Assembly: GCA_009733575.1 (NCBI GenBank)
Contig: ML769712.1
Span: forward strand, 1 to 64,000
Direction: 5' to 3'
Length of the DNA: 64,000 bases
From: Gymnopus androsaceus JB14
Lineage: Eukaryota > Basidiomycota > Agaricomycetes > Agaricales > Omphalotaceae
A program made the position numbers and the translations under genes. A model generated the notes under the pieces. That model was not told where the DNA came from, made no database searches, and worked only from the letters and a program-made list of their open reading frames with translations. Positions 41,572 through 53,375 of this stretch are shown here, piece after piece. Each line of letters begins with the position of its first letter. Within the stretch, counting starts at the first letter, position 1.

Positions 41572-44510
41572 ATGCAGCAAAATAATCATACTCAGACTGG
41601 GCTTCGAGAAGATTTGTATGGCCAAGTCGATCATATCTACCATGGAGATCACGGTCATGTTCAATACATTCGCCAGCCAACTGAATACAACAATAATTTT
41701 GGAAATCAATCCGAACATTCAATTGGTATGTCTCTATAATTATATGTGTGTATTATATTTTCATTCGTGGGCTAAAGGTCGTCCAAATTTGAATGAATAC
41801 AACAATCTGCTGCCTCAACATACTAGATCAACTTTATATGAACAGTCGCGAATGGGTAGGCTCACAACCATTCTCTCTTCAATTGATTTATGGAATTTAC
41901 ATGAGCAACAGGTACTCGGCGCTATCCAAGCGACCCGGCTGAGAATTTCACACGTCCATCATCTTCTCTTTCGAACTTTACGCGTCCATCATCCTCTCTC
42001 TCTCAAAATGCTCTCCAATCACCATATAGCCGCATGCAGGAAATTCATGTCTCACCCTTTGCATCTGGCCGTCAAACTCCATCTTCCCCAGTAGCTCATC
42101 GCCAAGTCAGGTATTCATCGCCATTCATGGGCCATGAGAGTCCTGTTTTTTCCCCAGTTCACTCCTCCACTCCTTCCCGGCCATTCTCTCAACCTGCAGA
42201 GAGAAGAATGACGCTTCTTCCATCTGCAGCTCAGAATCGACCTGAGACCCCGGCAGCGTTGTCTCAACCTCAACTCAGGACTCATGCATCAATGGTGAGG
42301 TGCTCCGGGAACGACCGACCGCTACAGCCTGTCTACGTGCTGTCGGAGTGCCCCGATGTGGTTGATGCTCGTGCTTTGATGGAGAGAGAGGTGCAGGCCA
42401 AGGCTCAGGCGTCATTTCAGCGGGATCGGGCTGCAAAGGAGCAATCTCAACCTACGGATACCACCTTTCTTTATCGGAACGCGCCTCCATCTGCATCTAA
42501 TCGCGGTATGGCTGCGATTTCATCTCTGCTTAATGGGCCTCCTTCTCCACAATCTTCTCCACGAGACTCTCCCCTCGATCTTTCTCCACTCAGACTTTCC
42601 TTTGCACGGCAACCATCTTATAGTCGGGCTAGCCCCGTTCGTATTGAAGAGCCTGTTCCCGTCCGTCCTATTGATGGGAGGGAGTCTTCTCCACAAGTTG
42701 TTCCTGCTGGAGACATGAGTGGAGGGTCTTCTCCTTCACCCTCTACACCTTCGGGTACTCAAACTCAGCATGATGGCTCAGGTGAACGTGCACCGGCTAT
42801 TCAACCTAGGATGGGTGCAGGGGAGCGTCAGGTCAAAAGTCGCACGAAAGATACTGCTTTTAGCGACACTATACATGTGCTCTCTGAGCATGTTGATAAC
42901 GAGATCAAGAGGATTGCAGCAATGCACCGGAAGTCCCTTCTTACTGTGAAGAAGCTTATGGGAGTACATCGGAGGTTTTGAGAGCAGAAATTGGGGAGCC
43001 TTTACAATGCTCTGATGCACAAAAAAGCCCAAGAACTCCACCGTAAGTCCATTGGCTATCTCCTCATTCTTTGGCTAACGGTTGAATAGTGCAAGGTAAA
43101 CGACTTGGCCCTTGTTTAGCAGATTGCCACAGAGCTGTAGCAGAGGATGAAGACCTTCAGGAGATCCTTCAAAACCCAAACAGCGAGGAAGCTAAGGAGG
43201 CGTTGAAAGAGCTGAAGGAGTATCGGGAGGCAAAGTTCAAGGGCGCCCGATCTAGCGCCAAGGCCAATGATAGCGATGTGGTGAAGACATGGGCCAAAGT
43301 TGCCGCTACCGTAAGCTCGCAATCCTGTATCCATGAAGTTCATTCTGACCGTCACCTCATAGGCCGAAAATCTATCTCACCGCACCAGCGCTGCAACATT
43401 TGGCTTCATATGCAGCTCAAAGGCAGGGCAGAATGTTACTCGTCAATTCTTCGGTAGCGGACCCATCGAAGCCTTTCTAATGGCGAAATTCGGCATGACC
43501 AGGGCTGAGCTCGTAGAGTCGGCTGAATCATACCTTATCTACACCTCTGCTGGAAGGACCGCGACTGGATTGAGCGTCAAGAAAATGCGGAAGGAGATTG
43601 TAAGGACTATATTGGAGGGTCTCCGTAAGTTTTTGCATACTACACTAACTTGCTCGTAGGTACTAACCAATATACTCCTGCAGATGAGCTGTCAAAGAAT
43701 GAGAAGCTAGGGATGGAGTACGACCACTACGAGGTCCTCATTGTTAAGGAGTATGGGGTCAAGCTAATTGGATGGCCAGACGCCGTCAACTTCTCTAGCC
43801 CCTATGATCTCAATGCCTCCGAGGTCATCAAGCTTTACCATGCGCTACACAGCAAGGAGTGCAGGTGGAAGAAGCTGGAGGGGTGGGAGTTTTATACGGT
43901 GCAGAAGGACATTGAGATGCGGATCAAAAGCGGGGATTTGGCAATACCAGAACGACAGCGTCGAGGGGGGAAGAAGAGAGCAGCGGAGGATGAGAGCGAG
44001 GATAGCGGAGGTGAGACGGGACAGAGGAAGCGCCGTAAAAGGAGCAGCAAGTCCTCGCGGGACACTGGCAAAGGGAAGAAGAAAGAGACTGGTACGCGGG
44101 TCTATGGTAAAGGGAAGGGGAAAGGGAAGGGGAAGGAGTTGGGGGCTCAGAAGGAACGAAGGAGGCAAGGTGCAGGGGGGGTGACCACTGTCAGCAACAA
44201 CAGTGACCCTGAGGAGGTAGCGGAGGCGGGTATACAGAAGTCACGCCCATGGCCAAGGCTTATACACAAGTCTTCTGGCATTCAGGTCATCGGAACGACA
44301 ATAATCAGCGATGACGAGGGGGAGGGGAGCAACAGTGATGGCGGTGCAGAGGACGAGCTGGACTATGAGGATGAGGAGGATGGGTCGGTGGATGGACTTG
44401 ACCTTCCAGACATTGCGTTTATTGACAACTACTATGACGATGATGTCAACTACGACAATGATGGCGATGATACTGAGGGACTCAATTACGCTGATGATCT
44501 TGATGAATAG
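41572..44510 (+). CDS. Agaricomycete conserved protein with acidic C terminus (in-frame TGA)
   Basis: Member of a family I recall as frequent in agaricomycete genomes and often next to transposons; no function known. Start ATG 41572 (MQQNNHTQTGLRED). Introns about 41725-41777, 41854-41911 (donor ATG/gtaggc) and further short ones near 43044, 43311 and 43626. The N-terminal half is Ser/Pro-rich and disordered. The conserved core contains SLYNALMHKKAQEL, EDLQEILQNPNSEEA...LKELKEYREAKFKGARSSAKAND, FGFICSSKAGQNVTRQFFGSGP and MEYDHYEVLIVKEYGVKLIGWP. The tail has RKRRKRSSKSSRD, KGKGKGKGKE and an Asp/Glu-rich end. An in-frame TGA at 42979-42981 (HRRF-stop-EQKLGS) interrupts the core; CGA to TGA would explain it. 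Either a pseudogene or a sequence error. Confidence 0.6.
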
Positions 44511-45640
44511 CTTTAGTAGTGTGCTGTCGCTTCTTAATCCTTCTTGTAAAAAGTAATATATACAACCCCTTTAATACAGTGACTTCAATGCTTCAATGTG
44601 TTCTGATACAACTGGAGACTACTAGTATACTTGAATATCACTAAGATACTTGTTGTATAATGCTCCCTGAGTACCCAGAGGCTCTCCCAGAGGCTCTCCG
44701 CTACTGACCTGCATCAAACTGCCAGGAACAGTGGGATATCGTTTGTATCGAAATGTTTGATCGGTACATCAAATGTTTCTAGGTAAGCGATCAATTGGTC
44801 ATATGGGGTGCTTGACCATCCGGTTCTGACGGTACCCCACATATAAGGGTTCGGACCAGTACGTGCCATGCTGTCAGCTACGCTCGCCAACCACTACTAG
44901 TTTTCAGCTATGACCCCCGGAACTCCCTATATTGTTGCTAGCGCCCAAACAAGAAACGGAAACCTTTGAAATGACCTAGATAAACATTTCTATGTCTTTC
45001 ACTAGCCAGCGGATAGCCCCATTCTGGCTCCGCATAGCAATCAATGTTAAAACTGCTGAATATACCTATGTTTTACGGTCACTGGCCACAGCACCGTAGA
45101 AATTAAACGTTACGGTTAACTTTGGCTGAGCGAAACATACCTTAGGTGTCCGCGAAAAATATGTACTCTTTCGTTTTACAGCGGATGGCTCCGTTCCAGT
45201 TCCGCATAGCAATCGGTGTTGCAACTACCCAATTTAGCTATGTTTTACAGTTTGGGACTAGCTTATCATTAATAGAATACACCATTAGATAGTATCATTC
45301 CTTTGGGTGTCCATGCAATCCCGCAATATGTTGACTCGATGCAAATACAATATTCAGCTATTGTATACTGTAAAACAACCCAAATTCAGGTTGTTTTTTC
45401 TGCAGCACAACTACAATTGGAGTCAACCGTATGTTTTAGCTTTCAAACAACGGAAAGACTAGAATAGCCTTTCACACATTCGGTAACATTTACCGGAATG
45501 CAGAATTCACGCGCCATCCCAGCGTAGTGCTGTTTGGCGCTTATCTTTCTGTCTTCTCTCAACTACCAACTCGACTTTTCTCAAGGTTCAATTAAGTGTC
45601 GCCACCACTGTCTACAATAAATGTTAATCTTTTTACTGAT
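44511..45640. repeat. Gene-free region with a 172-bp-spaced direct repeat
   Basis: No gene supported. AGCGGATRGCYCC...TCCGCATAGCAATC with about 70 bp of following similarity (through CTATGTTTTAC) occurs at about 45008-45085 and again at about 45180-45255. This looks like remains of a tandem or LTR-like repeat. Confidence 0.55.
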
Positions 45641-45642
45641 AT

Positions 45643-46090
45643 GTGATGCTATTTTGGCTTATCTTACATGGACGGAAATACCGCCAAAGAAGAAAGATAA
45701 ACTGTGAGTTCAAACCCTTTATATACTTCTATCTTGTACTGACCATTTCTTATAGTGTCTGCAACGACCCTTACTGTTGTTTCCTTATCATGAAAGCAAT
45801 CCGGAGGCACATGGTAAGATGTACCACTCGAAAGAGCGTACAGTCACATTTGAAAGTGCGTCGTTAAACATTTCTTCTACTAATAACGCTAAATGAACAA
45901 CATAGGTTAAAATATCATTCTAAAGCATCGCAATGACAGAAAGATGCCTTGCGCATGTCCCGCCGAATCTCACAAGCGTTTTAATCACCTCAAGATTTAC
46001 AACATGTCGTGCAAACCAGTCCACCCTCCCCACGATCCTAACCACGATGACAGTCCTTTCCAGTGATCCAATGCCGTTGATCCCAGCTCC
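45643..46090 (+). pseudogene. Degenerate copy of the zinc-motif gene at 48507
   Basis: It contains a CNDPYCCFL...RRHMVRC segment (45758-45830) and MPCACPAESHKRFNHLKIYN (about 45950), which match CNALYCRFL...QRHIGRC and MPCACPTESHACFNYLKIYD of the later copy. The frame ends soon after HPPHDPNHDDSPFQ. Confidence 0.5.
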
Positions 46091-47177
46091 AACCTTCTAA
46101 CTGAAACAGTGTCGAATCTTGCTCCCTGCAACAGTTGGACCGCCTTCCGGGTCACATTCTCTGCTTCCAGAACCCACTTCTACGTCTCCTGGCACCGCTC
46201 CTGAGCCCTCTGCATTGTTCCCAGTGGCTGGCTGGAATCTTACGACGTGAAATGCTCCTGCATTTCCGTAATCATTTGGTACAGGTGTGACACCACATCC
46301 TGTCGCTCCTGAAGGGTCTCCGGAATCTCCCCATCCTCTTCCGCTTATCCTGGATCCCCTTGCATGGTCAACATGCCCTTCTTGACGATTCCCTCCAAAA
46401 ACCCTTCTACTGCTCGTGGGCCGCTATCGCCTCCCAAGATTTAGCATTTAGGTCCTATGAACCTTCCTCTCCTCCTCCAGCAGCATTTACCGCTGATGTC
46501 ACGCCGTCCTTTGATGGCTTCGAGCCTTTGACGTCTTCTGCGGCGTTCAACGCCGTATTAAGGCAATCGATAAAAGCCAGGATTTCCCACCTAAACTCAA
46601 GTCTTCCTCTGTACGGAAGAAGATGGGTAAAGTATGCAACTTTGAAGATGAACTGCAAGCAGATTGAGGGGCAGAAGGTAGAAGAGAGAAGGTGCTGGCA
46701 CTGGGGAGGACTTGAACGAGCTGGAGGGAGCCTAAAACTGGTGTAGAACGTAGTAATCAAAACCAAATAAATAGCCATTTTAGCCCGAGAAACGAGCTCG
46801 CGACCGTGACTGGGGCGTTTGATCGTGTTTGTTGATTGCTCTCAACTCTCTCGAACCGCCACCATCAGCACCACAAGCGGTATCCACAGTACATCTCTCT
46901 TGGCTTCCGAACCGACTGATTATGGCCGTAGAACTGTCCTGAAAGGGAGAGGATGGGCTTCATTCCAAGGGCCCGGCCTTGCACTCAGGGATGGCAACGC
47001 AACTGGAATGGGTGGTTTGGAGGCCTTTTTTTTATTTTTTAAAGCTAGGTCCTCCATATACTAACGAAACCATTTACTATATGGTGACCCCTTGGTCCGA
47101 GGTTACGATGCTTTAATACCTCAATTCAGGGAGTCGTAATCTATTGCTTTTACTTTAGCATTTCATTCACAACGCAT
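46091..47177. other. Mostly non-coding stretch, duplicated in part at 49.3-50.2 kb
   Basis: Open frames at 46360-46746 and 46819-47064 show no recognised domain. Pieces with CCTCTGGAGCCCT/CCTGAGCCCTCT, ACATCCCCTGGACC/ACGTCTCCTGGCACC and CTCCATAATCGTTT-like text recur around 49840-49910, so this is part of a larger degenerate duplication. Confidence 0.4.
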
Positions 47178-47876
47178 TTGAAGACGCTCAAGAGTGCGCG
47201 CAGGGGCATCCCGCAACTCGTAGGGCGACTCTCTGCTCCAGGAGACTTCGATTTCCTGGATCTCATATGCATCTTCGTCGAAGAACACGAGCTTGCTTGC
47301 TTGGAAAGTGAAGACTTGGGCGCGGTCTTTGAAGGAGGAGAATTGGACGGTGTGGATGAGGGAGCCGATGAAGAAGGTTCAAGCTTCTATGCTCCGCCTT
47401 GCCCCTGGCTAATCTCGGTTCTATTTGCAGATATTCAACCGCGCCTTACGAAAACAGCTACCAGCAGCTCCAATGCCCAACTCTATTGCACAACTCCCTT
47501 ACCTATCCCGTCGAAATCCACCCTTGAGCTCCAGGCTCAACCTTCTACTAGCTCTCCCGCCTCTACTCTCCTTCCCGTTTCCTCTGCATCTTCTGCCCCT
47601 CACGTCAGTGCTTTCCTTGGTTCCTTGTCGCATTCCCCTGCTTCTGTGCTCATGTCAACTGCTCGTGCCGATGCAGAACCTGCTCAGACAGCGGGGAACA
47701 AGTATAAAAACGGCCAAAAGCATGAAAAACAGAGGGCCAAACGGGCTAAAGATAGAGTGACTCAAGAAGGGCCTTCCGCCGCTACGCTTAGCCACGTCCT
47801 TTCCCCTGAAACTGCAGTCGAGGTAGAGCTCGATGCTGTACGTTCGGTCTCTAGAGGTGTAGCCGGAAGAGTTTAG
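47178..47876 (+). CDS. Uncharacterised protein, possible N-terminal fragment of a transposon-linked family
   Basis: An open frame of 232 residues. The N-terminal part is acidic (LESEDLGAVFEGGELDGVDE). A Ser/Thr/Pro-rich middle part (STSSPASTLLPVSSASSAP) and a basic block NKYKNGQKHEKQRAKRAKDR follow. The basic block resembles the N-terminal region of the basidiomycete dioxygenase-like family to which the 28102 gene belongs. No catalytic domain follows downstream, so if related it is a truncated copy. A likely intron is present near 47400 (gtggctaatctcggttct... region). Function unknown. Confidence 0.35.
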   Translation: MKTLKSARRGIPQLVGRLSAPGDFDFLDLICIFVEEHELACLESEDLGAVFEGGELDGVDEGADEEGSSFYAPPCPWLISVLFADIQPRLTKTATSSSNAQLYCTTPLPIPSKSTLELQAQPSTSSPASTLLPVSSASSAPHVSAFLGSLSHSPASVLMSTARADAEPAQTAGNKYKNGQKHEKQRAKRAKDRVTQEGPSAATLSHVLSPETAVEVELDAVRSVSRGVAGRV

Positions 47877-48048
47877 ATAGATGGTTTGGCCCGGATTCAG
47901 GTCCAATAAGCAGTGCAGGGGCAGCTGGAGAGACGCGGGGCAAGGTCGTCAATATTCGAGGACGTTCAAGACTACAGTCGGACAAGTTGCTGAGCATCGA
48001 ATAACACAAGCAGAGTTGACGGAGAGTTATGTATCCCAACAGAAGGTT

Positions 48049-48068
48049 TTGGCCCGAATTCGGGCCAA
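48049..48068. repeat. Perfect 20-bp palindrome
   Basis: TTGGCCCGAATTCGGGCCAA. Related but imperfect GGCCC(A/G)(A/G)ATTC(A/C)GG motifs appear at 47888, 55409 and 55471. Confidence 0.9.
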
Positions 48069-48506
48069 TAGAACAAGGATCGACCTGAATTCGTGCCAAG
48101 CAATCTCTGAAACAATATTTGTGTCTGCCACAATGAAGATAGATTCTCAAGGGCCTGTGAACCACGGCTCACAAGTCCCTAATGTTAGCCGAATGAATCC
48201 AGTTAACGGTTTACTGAACGAGTCCAGTAAATATAGAATTCCAGCGCGTTAAGAAAGACACCCGAGAGTATATGGATAGAAAAGACGTGGTGCTTAAAGT
48301 CCCGCTTCGGCGCTTTAAGCGCCAGCGCCTAACTTTCTTCTCAACCATCAAGACCATGAACAACCTCAGCTCGTCCAGTAGAGAAAACAACTGGGTTTAT
48401 CCAGCTGTTTCTAGTTAGCGAGCCTTTGGAGCGCTAACTAACTGGCACTCGTCCGTCCACGCTGCAAACAGTCGTCAAGTCCGGTCTTTTCCCAATCTCA
48501 ACTCAA

Positions 48507-49326
48507 ATGCCCAAGTACGTGTCTTTCAGCGTACAGAACACCCCAAAAATACTGATCTTTTCTGCTAGATCCAGATACACTGTTCCAGGATGCGCGTATC
48601 CTACGGCATCTACTAAGAACACGCATCCGCGAGCTTACCATTACAGTACCAAAGTAACTTACAACGGTAGGGCTTTCTTCTAGTCGTAATTCGTAACAGT
48701 ACTCATAATAAAATATAGGCATCCACATAACCATTGCATGAATCAATTGCGTTCTATTGGTATTTGACGTGATTTTGGTCCATCTTGCACGAACGAAAAT
48801 GGGACAAACTCCAAAGTTCAAAATTCCATCTGTCTATTATTGACTGCTCCTCATAGCATATGCAATGCCCTTTATTGTCGTTTCCTTACTGTGGAAGCAG
48901 TACAGAGGCACATAGGAAGATGTACCACTCAGAAGAGAGTACTGTCAATTTGGAAAGCGCATCTTTAAACGTTTTTTCTACTAATAGGGCTAATCGAATA
49001 ACACAGGCAAAAATGTTATTCTAAGGTGTCACGACGATGGAAAGATGCCTTGCGCTTGTCCCACAGAATCTCACGCGTGTTTCAACTATCTCAAGATCTA
49101 TGATATGTTGCGCAAACCAGTCCACCCTCCTCCCAACGATCCTAACCGCGATGATATTCCTTTCCAGCGACCTGTGCCTCCACGACCTCCTCCCAACCCC
49201 ATAGACCCCACCTCCAACGTTCCAACTGATACTGCGTCGACTTCAATGTTTAGCAATGCTCCTGCATGCTCAGAATTGTCGAGTGTGATTGTGGAGCGAT
49301 TTCGAGCGGACAAGAGACTGAGTTAA
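48507..49326 (+). CDS. Small cysteine/histidine-motif protein, Pro-rich C terminus
   Basis: ATG 48507 (MPK), intron 48515-48568, exon 48569-48653 (SRYTVPGCAYPTASTKNTHP...YHYSTK), then an exon near 48858 carrying CNALYCRFLTVEAVQRHIGRC, a C-x4-C...H-x3-C arrangement, and a final exon MPCACPTESHACFNYLKIYD followed by a Pro-rich stretch (HPPPNDPNRDD, PVPPRPPPNPIDPT). The Cys/His spacing is kept in the degenerate copy at 45.7 kb, which supports a zinc-binding unit under former selection. Exon joins after 48653 are not certain. Family not recognised. Confidence 0.45.
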
Positions 49327-50538
49327 CGAGAAATTGAGAAACTGGCCACGACGTTTGGCGCAACGTTTCGTCTGTGAAAGACTCATCAGGCGGCGCTGTT
49401 CTCCGAACGGCATAGCGGACTTTCTTTGTCAATGGCAAACATTGACTCATCGTGCCTAAACGGGTCAGCGGAGTGCCTATATTGGTTCTCGTACACTGCT
49501 CCTCATTTAGAACTATACTTACTATTACTCTAGTGTGTATTTAGAGTAGTAGTTTGAATATATATTTAACATTTTTCTTGTTTGGTACTTCCGGTTGCAG
49601 TAGGCCTGGTCAAGGGTCCAGAGATTAGCTTTACCAGCAGTATTGACATGATTCCTGGCCCTGGAGGTACGAGGTACCTTCTACAGGGGGTAAAATGTTA
49701 TGTATTAATTCATAGTATAGCTGACAATCATGGTATGTTTAAAATCCGATGTTTTTTTCTGAACATCCTCCGTACTAACTTCGCGCCGCTCCCAGAATCG
49801 TCGAGTGTGATTGTAGTGCCTCTCGGGTCATAATTTACTCCTCTGGAGCCCTCTTCCACATCCCCTGGACCTTTTTACGCCTCTGTATCTCCATAATCGT
49901 TTTCCGTGGCTAAATCGAGTCTTGTGAAGGGCGATACTCCTATATTACCCAAATCGTCTAGTACAGGCGCAACGCCGTGTCCTATCCCTCTTGACGGCTA
50001 TTCCACGTTCCCTCTTCCCTCGTCCACCTCTCCCGGCCCTCCTCTTGACCCTGTGTCGAGCCCTACCTTCTCCGACGCTTCTCCGACGCTTCTGTTGCTC
50101 CCTGTTCACCTTTCATGCCTCCAGAACTCTCTTCCAGACCTCAACAAGGAACACGGTTGCGCAGCAGGTTCAAGAACCCCTGCTTGAGTCGACACAGTAT
50201 GGAAAGTAGCTTTGTGTTCCGCACACACTGAGTAGTACCTCGAGGACAAAGGGAGATTTGTTTGTAGGAAAAGACAAGAAATAACGTGGCAGAAGGATAT
50301 TTCGTCTGTCATTTGTGTTGAACTTCAGTGCTGAAGCTGAAGGAGAAGCGATCGGAATCAAGGAGAACCAATTCAGGAATTAAAAGATATGAAAGCACAC
50401 ATACATTGTACAGTTATAAGGTATAAAGCAAAGATGAAGAGGGGTTAGGTTTATAGTACATGATAAGTAGACTCTTCTGTACGAGGAAGGAAAGAAATGT
50501 AATAATTCAAATTGCTCACTGTCCGATTGCTACTCGTG
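49327..50538. other. No gene supported
   Basis: Short open frames (49582-49833, 49906-50187) with Ser/Pro-rich composition that look like decayed copies of the 46.1-46.5 kb region. The 3' flank of the minus-strand gene begins near 50538. Confidence 0.4.
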
Positions 50539-51590
50539 CTATGATACAGTCCCCAGCGCATAAGATCTCGGTGATACATATCCCTTATATCCATCAGCTT
50601 CACCGAACGTAACCTCAACCTCAACCTCTGGATGCAGATCAGCTGCTAGACATTCCTTCGTGGACTCTAGCCATGAGTGAATTTTGAAGTCCTCTTCCTC
50701 GCTGTCGTAATACTCCGTATCACCAGATTCTACAGAGGATATAGAACCCGAGTCGCTAGATGGACGTTGTCGAAATGCTACAGGCGTGGCAATCGCATAT
50801 ATCGTGAGCATATTCGATATGGGCTTATGGAAGGATAACCCTCGATTTTCCACCTTCAGCACTTCTTGTGCACTCTGCATCATGGCGAAAAAAGGATGCA
50901 CACCGAGCGTTAAAACTGGAAGATTGGGATAGACGCAATCAAGTCGGTCAAAACCAGCGGAGTGCTGGACAAAAAGGGCGGGAACTTCGTCATTTACTGG
51001 GAGTATTCTGTACTCATAGTTTCCTGGGGGAAATACCTGCCAAACAGTTAGCTTGTCCATCTTACATCGGAGAAGAAAGCAGCGAACTTCGAAGTATCGT
51101 GGACGCTGGTCTAATTTAGAGAAAATAACAGAGTTTGTATATTCGACCATTTTATCCAGCATTTCTGATGTAGGAATAAGCATTATTTCTCTATTCTTCA
51201 GAAGTTGTGCGACATCAGCCCGGACTAAGCATAAGGTAGTTCAGTTCATGTCTTGAAGAGAAGATACGCAATGAACTCACCGGAGACCTGGTTCAATTTC
51301 GACGACAGATCAAGCTGTCCCTTCTCAAGTCCCCATGAATACTCCAGATTAGTTATCTTGAAGCGTTCAGTTGAACGTTTAACACCTTCTCGAAAGTCAC
51401 CCACCGAATAATAGAGCGTGTCTGTAAAAAGATGAATAGTTTGAACAAGTTGGAGGTTTTCGACGTGAGGACTTGTAGATAGTGCTTCGGCCGTTATTAA
51501 CGATGGTGGTGACATGACGGTTGGCGCAAGTAAATGTGCTCTGGGAGGAATGATGGTTGAGAGCAATTTGGAACGCTGGCTCGCGGTCAT
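50539..51590 (-). CDS. Conserved basidiomycete protein of unknown function
   Basis: Minus-strand gene starting MTASQRSKLLSTIIPPRA at 51590. Exon 1 51281-51590 holds VENLQLVQTIHLFTDTLYYS. Intron 51225-51280 (gtgagt...cttag). Exon 2 continues RADVAQLLKNREIMLIPTSE, with a 51-bp segment (about 51036-51086, gttcgc...ggcag) that is either an in-frame intron or coding. Then comes VFPPGNYEYRILPVNDEVPA, LGVHPFFAMMQSAQEVL and a C-terminal acidic tract SVESGDTEYYDSEEEDF. The arrangement recalls a multicopy family of agaricomycete proteins often listed as hypothetical; I cannot assign a function. The frame is clean. Divergent from the gene at 51765. Confidence 0.6.
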
Positions 51591-51764
51591 GTGTCAGAGC
51601 CAGGCCGGCCTGTCCGGCAGGCGGCCAAAACAATCCCGAACGCGTACTTAATGCGCGTGTCAAGACTCAATTGTCATGTTTCTTCGCACACTTGGGAAGA
51701 GGTGGGATATTTCGCTATTACTCGAGTATAAAAAGAAGGTTGTGGATGGAGTTACTCCTTTTCA
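51591..51764. promoter_or_regulatory. Bidirectional promoter with TATA box
   Basis: 174 bp between divergent starts. TATAAAAAG at 51727-51735 lies 30-38 bp before the plus-strand ATG at 51765. Confidence 0.6.
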
Positions 51765-53375
51765 ATGTCTAACCCTCAGCGCCGCAGCCGTGCGGGTCCA
51801 TCGACTTATTTCGAGAGTCCCGATCCGCGTGTTAACTCTCCTCGGGACAATGCCTATCTCCCGTCCGTTCCGATTCATGAAAACGAGCCGTATTCTTCCC
51901 CTGCTAGAAATATATTTTACGGGGAGGTAATCTCTCAGGAGATCAAGGATGAAATCGCACTCCTTGCGCCTCTGATGCTACGGTGCATTATCACCCACAT
52001 GCTCGGAATTGACGTCCAATTCTGCCATCTGCTTCAGAGAGCCACCCCATTGGCGATTGTCAGTATTTAATTTCCTCTGACCATTCTCGTATATCCATAT
52101 AATTGATCAGGTTCGGATTCTGGAGTGGATTAGTGGCTGTCGTCCTTTCCACTTGTTCTTGAACTCACGCTTAAACGTTGTTTGTCGTGAGTCCACTCCA
52201 GCAGCATCATCCGTATTGCAATAATCATGCGTCTTTCAGTTCGATCTGACATACATCTATTCCTTGATCATGGAGGGATTGTATTTTTGCCATTGCCGGA
52301 CGTTTTGAAGGCCTTGGAGCGCTTGGTGACTCACAACTTATCCTGCACTGACTGGGATAAAAGGCATCGGTATGATAGTAGTGAAGTGTGTTCATTGACA
52401 TGGTTTACCCTTCAATAGTTGTTTTAATTTGTTTTTGTGTAGTTTGACCCGCTATTGGGAAAGCCAACCTACATATACCGTGTGAAGGTCCTTCCAACGA
52501 TGACGAAAACCAGAGCGTGGTCTCGTATCAATCTTGAAGGCTCCAAGGAAACAGACACTTTTACTCATTTTGAGTATCCATTCACACAGCCCGAACTTCA
52601 GGCTATTGAAAGCCACATTCATCCCTTTTTTGTTTGCGCCCATATAGGCCAACAGGTTGATGGTCTTTTGGGTAAAAACAACCTGAAGGATGATGAACGA
52701 GCACAACATGTGGCAGCATTTCAAAGTGATGACGACCTGGCATTTGTTCTTCGTCTTACTCAACAATGGTTTACACAGGGGGAGATCAATGTCCCTTCTG
52801 AATTTTTGAATGCGATCCCTCCTACAGGTGCAAATGCCCCAGATGACACCAGTCCCTTTGACGATTACGGGAAGCATGGGAAGGGAAAAACCGCACTTAA
52901 GCATCGCAAAGGTAAGCTAATATTTTCTTGACAACGGTCCTTATTGGCTGAACTTGATACTTTTTCAGCCAACACCGCGCCAAACCTTACTCGAGCGAAA
53001 TCAAATCTGGGAAGCAAGATGCCTGTTTTTGCGCCAAAGGCACGCCCCATGCCTTTCAAGTTGTTCCGGCTAGAGGCGCCGACTGGAACTCTGCTTAATC
53101 AAGCATTTAAGGTTGCCCAGGACGCTTTGACAAAGCTCAAAAATCCTTTCATTAAGCTTGAAGATCTGAGCATGAATCGCAGGACTCGATCTGCTACAGC
53201 TTCGGTAGCATCGGTTCCCGCCAGCTCAAACATCTCCGAGCATTCCTCATCTTCGAGGTCACCGTCTCCGTGCCCACCTGAAAAAGGCAAAGCTAACCAG
53301 GGGCGCAAGAAACCCGATGTCAATGACTATGATGGCGCTGGCATGGCCACGGGTCCCTCTGGCCATCGCCATTGA
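51765..53375 (+). CDS. Uncharacterised protein, five exons, intact
   Basis: Exons 51765-52058, 52111-52186, 52240-52385, 52443-52911 and 52969-53375 give a continuous 463-residue protein; all introns are 51-57 bp with GT/AG. It starts MSNPQRRSRAGPSTYFESPD. The middle has LLAPLMLRCIITHMLGIDV, HLFLDHGGIVFLPLPDVLKA and KPTYIYRVKVLPTMTKTRAW. The C-terminal third is Ser-rich and basic (RRTRSATASVASVPASS). No family recognised. After the stop, another frame reads IEDEAGDED then stops, a typical acidic end, so a one-base shift near 53340 may have replaced the original C terminus. TATA box at 51727. Confidence 0.6.

Noticed and set aside
42034..42981. A stand-alone gene starting MQEIHVSPF
   Set aside because: Upstream exons from 41572 splice into this frame without a break, so it is an internal part of the larger gene.
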